The translations under genes and the position numbers were made by a program. DNA of 53,500 bases from Spartobacteria bacterium (lineage in GTDB: Bacteria > Verrucomicrobiota > Verrucomicrobiia > Chthoniobacterales > UBA10450). The stretch lies in assembly GCA_003167555.1 (NCBI GenBank), contig PMSN01000012.1:143989-197488 (forward strand). The letters run 5' to 3'. Below are positions 50,758 to 53,500 of this stretch, piece after piece (position 1 is the stretch's first letter; the number at the start of each line of letters is the position of its first letter). The notes under the pieces are model-generated. The model had not been told where the DNA came from, made no database searches, and saw only the letters and a list, made by a program, of their open reading frames with translations.

Positions 50758-53217
50758 CTATTGGAGATTGTAGACCTCGACCAGCCCCACACCCGTCGTG
50801 TTGTTCTTGCCGCGGACGATCGCGGTGTAGTTGCCAGGAGCTAGAGTGGCGATCAAGGCCGATTCCAAATCATTAGGTGGCGGAATTGTGGTGGCGCGAA
50901 TCGCGGCTTCCTGGGATTGGCCGGTCTGATCATCGAACTTCCAGTTGTCGTTGGTCGCAATCGTCGCGCCATTTACGTCGTGCAATTCCAAGGTTGGATC
51001 GCCCAAGGCGCCGGTTACCGGAACCGATGGCCCCAGTCCGCGCACAATCACTTTGGCAGGAGTGCTGCAGGTTCCTCCTCCGACGATCAACCCACCGATC
51101 ATGACGTTGTCGGCTGTGTCCACAAATCCCCGCGTGCTGATGTTCGCCAGCTGGGAGTTCGCGCCTTGTCCCAAATCATACACCTCGACCAGGCCGACAC
51201 CCGTTCCTCCATTCTTCCCCGCAAGAATTGCGGTATATGGCCCTGGAGTAAGAGTTGTCAGGATGGCCGATTCCAAATCATTAGCCGGAGGAATTGTCGT
51301 GGCGCGGATGTCAGCTTCCTGTGATTGGCCGGTCTGATCGTTGATCTTCCAATTGTCGTTGGTGGCTAGCGTCATGCTGCCTTGATGGAGTTCCAAAGTC
51401 GGATCAGACAAAGTAGCGCCAACCCCATTGAGCGAAGGGCCCATCCCGCGAATAATAACCTTCTTTGGGTCGTTTCCCGTGATGATAAAACCACCGATAA
51501 GCACTTGGTCGCCAGTCAGGACGCGCATTCGCGTGGAAATATTGAGCAAAGTGGCAGCTGGACTTGGCGCCGGCGTCGGGGTCGACAGAGTAAAAGCATA
51601 AACCTTGTTGTCATTGGCGATATAGACGCGCCCGCGAGCTGCGATGCCGGTATTGAATCTGCGGGTGCCGGTCATTAGCTCGTTAGCGCCGCCTCCGGCG
51701 TAAACGACCTTGCCGGTATCACCGTCGTAACCGTGCAAGCGCTGGTCGCCTTCGGACCCGACCACCCATACAGTCACGTCGTTGGCGCCATCGGTGGAGG
51801 TAACGAAGGGTGAGCCGCGCCCGCTCTGGCTTACACTCCACGCGCTCGTGATAGTGGGCGGATTGGTGGGATTGATATGAAAAGCAGTCAGATTGGTGTT
51901 GCTATCGCGAAAAGCTACATAGGTGCCCGAGCTAGTCCGGTAGGTGGCTGCCGCTTGAATGATCTGGTTGCTGGAAACGTGCGACTGCGCGACTGGGTTA
52001 CTAACGCCACCGAGGTTGCTGCGATTGACCAAATACGCATTTCCATCTTTGCCGAGTGCAACCACAAGCTGAGAAGGCGTGGCGCCGGGAACGTCCACGA
52101 GCAATGCGCCGGACCCACCCAGGTCGATGTCACCGTTGTCGAGCGTTTTCCAGTTGTTGGGCGCCCAGTAATCATTGGTGACACCACTAAACACCGGACC
52201 GGATTGGAAGCGGATGATCGCTTCACCACCGCTCCATGCGGTCGCACCAAAAGTGTTCCCCGTAGCTATAAATGGAGTTGCTCCGTCGCTGGCAACGCCG
52301 CTGACTGCCCAGGCGCCACCGCCGGTCACGGGAGTGGCCCATGCGGTTACGCTCGCAGGGTTGTTTATTGGCACGCCGACGAGCCAGCCGTGGTAATTCC
52401 CGCAGTCGCCGAAATGTCCGCCATACGGGACATAAACAACGTTATTCACGATGGCCAACGCGCCACGCTCATTCTGGACCGAGGAGGTAAAGGTGGTGCT
52501 TCCCGACACGGCGGTGGCATCCACATCCACCGGCCAACCGGAATTGATGGCGTCGGTGTCGACGTTCAGGGAAAAAATGAGGTGTTTCTTGGTCGTGCCA
52601 CCATCGGGTGTAGTCATGGCGTCGAAGAAGAGTGAGCGCGAAGCAAAATCCACGATGGGGGTGCCGGTAATGCCGAGCGGATTGATGTCGCCACACGGGA
52701 GATTGGCTACCGGCACGGGTATGCCGACGTTGCGTTGCCAGATGATGCTGCCGTTTGCCGCGTCGAGCGCATAAACATTGTTCGACTCTGTCACGGCGAT
52801 GATCATTGCCCTGCAGCCAGGGCCGCCCTCGATGTAAAGTGGCTGCGCGTAAACGTTGCCAACGATCGTGCCGTTAAAGTTTGGATCGCGCGTCAGATTG
52901 GCGGCGGCGGCCTGGGTGAACGCGGGGTCAATGTAAAGACCGTCGCGCGAATCATGGTTGTGATGCTGGGTGACGTTGACTGCCGTGGCCGCGGCTGTTG
53001 CTTCGCCGGCGTATGGCACCAGCGGATCCGGCAATTTTCCTGCTGCATAAACTTCATGCACAGCAGGAGAGGTGGGCCCGCGGGTCCGGCCGGTCAGAGA
53101 CCGCTCGAATGAGACGGCGAGAATCACGGCCGCGCCCGCGACCAGATATGCGCCCCGATTTGTCCATGCGATGACCCTCATAAGCAATCCTTTCTCGTTC
53201 TTGAACCCCTTCCGCAT
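50758..53217 (-). CDS. Secreted PQQ-like beta-propeller protein with C-terminal twin domain
   Basis: An 819-aa exported protein with an N-terminal membrane or signal segment (about residues 18-42). A PQQ-like/quinoprotein-type propeller follows (about 75-545), with blades such as 'YALDAANGSIIWQRN', 'GKDGNAYLVNRSNLGG' and 'DGDTGKVVYAGGG'. A Pro/Thr/Ala linker (about 545-556) leads to the twin module (557-819), ending 'GLVEVYNLQ'. The quinone-binding residues of true dehydrogenases are not obvious, so a scaffold or binding role is as likely as an enzyme. The ATG at 53217 is used; an ATG at 53181 is possible and would still keep the signal segment. Confidence 0.82.
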   Translation of the reverse strand: MRKGFKNEKGLLMRVIAWTNRGAYLVAGAAVILAVSFERSLTGRTRGPTSPAVHEVYAAGKLPDPLVPYAGEATAAATAVNVTQHHNHDSRDGLYIDPAFTQAAAANLTRDPNFNGTIVGNVYAQPLYIEGGPGCRAMIIAVTESNNVYALDAANGSIIWQRNVGIPVPVANLPCGDINPLGITGTPIVDFASRSLFFDAMTTPDGGTTKKHLIFSLNVDTDAINSGWPVDVDATAVSGSTTFTSSVQNERGALAIVNNVVYVPYGGHFGDCGNYHGWLVGVPINNPASVTAWATPVTGGGAWAVSGVASDGATPFIATGNTFGATAWSGGEAIIRFQSGPVFSGVTNDYWAPNNWKTLDNGDIDLGGSGALLVDVPGATPSQLVVALGKDGNAYLVNRSNLGGVSNPVAQSHVSSNQIIQAAATYRTSSGTYVAFRDSNTNLTAFHINPTNPPTITSAWSVSQSGRGSPFVTSTDGANDVTVWVVGSEGDQRLHGYDGDTGKVVYAGGGANELMTGTRRFNTGIAARGRVYIANDNKVYAFTLSTPTPAPSPAATLLNISTRMRVLTGDQVLIGGFIITGNDPKKVIIRGMGPSLNGVGATLSDPTLELHQGSMTLATNDNWKINDQTGQSQEADIRATTIPPANDLESAILTTLTPGPYTAILAGKNGGTGVGLVEVYDLGQGANSQLANISTRGFVDTADNVMIGGLIVGGGTCSTPAKVIVRGLGPSVPVTGALGDPTLELHDVNGATIATNDNWKFDDQTGQSQEAAIRATTIPPPNDLESALIATLAPGNYTAIVRGKNNTTGVGLVEVYNLQ
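50761..51549 (-). repeat. Twin-domain DNA duplicated in the neighbouring gene (copy 2)
   Basis: Partner of 49029-49808. The two halves within each module are also homologous to each other, so four related segments are present in 2.5 kb. Confidence 0.85.
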
Positions 53218-53279
53218 TTTCCCGGTGAAGAGAGCAGGTGCTTGGGACGCCTGACAAACTTAATGTCGCGTACTTTTTC

Positions 53280-53471
53280 TCAGAATCGACGCGGTGTGTC
53301 AAGCGTGGCCCTGAGGGTTCGCGCCACATACAAGGTGCTGGCGCACTCATGCTCCGCTAAAGGACTCGGGAACGTGACGATGTGCGCTCGTGTATCGGCG
53401 AAGGCGCGATCGACGGGAAACCGTTTTAGAACGGGTCGTTCTGTCGGTTCGATTTTGAGAGCCGGTCTCAT
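53280..53471 (-). pseudogene. Chimeric remnant: twin-domain gene 5' end fused to spermidine-synthase-like fragment
   Basis: A 63-codon frame. The first 22 codons are identical to the start of the propeller gene at 50678 (MRPALKIEPTERPVLKRFPV and on). The rest, 'TFPSPLAEHECASTLYVAR', reads like a spermidine-synthase C-terminus. It is in frame but far too short for either family, so it looks like a recombination scar. The rest of 53218-53500 contains nothing else recognisable. Confidence 0.6.
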
Positions 53472-53500
53472 GGCATCGGGTTTGTAGGATTCGTAGGGCG
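53406..53500. repeat. 95-bp direct repeat, copy 2
   Basis: Near-identical to 50613-50707. It runs to the window edge, so the duplication may continue beyond it. Confidence 0.9.

Overview
The window looks like chromosomal DNA of a high-GC, Gram-negative soil bacterium, most likely a verrucomicrobium of the Chthoniobacterales/Spartobacteria type. This is inference. It rests on the gene content (large secreted proteins with a recurrent C-terminal twin domain, many two-component proteins, a short basic protein of a type I associate with Verrucomicrobia) and on the numerous short inverted-repeat elements between genes. No rRNA, tRNA, CRISPR array or complete insertion sequence was seen.

1-3.6 kb: two tandem GspE/PilB-type secretion or pilus ATPases on the minus strand, separated by a 145-bp inverted-repeat element. 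3.7-19.1 kb: a large phosphate cluster. It holds an outer-membrane porin with PstS, a membrane protein with an HEXXH motif, a metallophosphoesterase operon, a PstS-ArsC-aquaglyceroporin operon, a CYTH-CHAD (polyphosphate-type) pair, and phoB-phoR-pstC-pstA-pstB-phoU. Candidate Pho boxes made of 11-bp direct-repeat units occur upstream of five of these transcription units. The whole stretch therefore reads as one phosphate-starvation regulon that also deals with arsenate.

19.1-33.4 kb: mostly housekeeping and signalling. It includes glmS, glgC, a lipoprotein and coiled-coil pair, a YacP-like NYN protein, a CheY-like regulator, class II aldolase, two adjacent large histidine kinases, a ketosynthase whose two catalytic histidines are replaced, and a receiver-kinase protein. 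33.5-38.7 kb: a LanB-type glutamylation-domain protein without an elimination domain, translationally coupled to a ParA ATPase, then a convergent crcB-GNAT-DUF190 fluoride-export operon and a secreted Ala/Pro/Ser-rich protein. 38.8-40 kb: a Tat-exported glycosylasparaginase.

40-53.5 kb: accessory DNA. Three secreted proteins (1868, 550 and 819 aa) have unrelated passengers (beta-helix/Ig-like/Calx-beta, NHL-like propeller, PQQ-like propeller). All three end at the extreme C-terminus in the same tandem pair of about 130-aa domains. Between them lie two opposed small genes and a more A/T-rich two-gene unit encoding a PIN-GNAT-PUA-like fusion and an ASCH-like protein. Two decayed spermidine-synthase-like fragments and a 95-bp direct repeat show that this end has been rearranged by segmental duplication.

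The strongest candidates for something undescribed are the twin-domain family, the PIN-GNAT-PUA plus ASCH unit, and the stand-alone LanB-like protein coupled to ParA.
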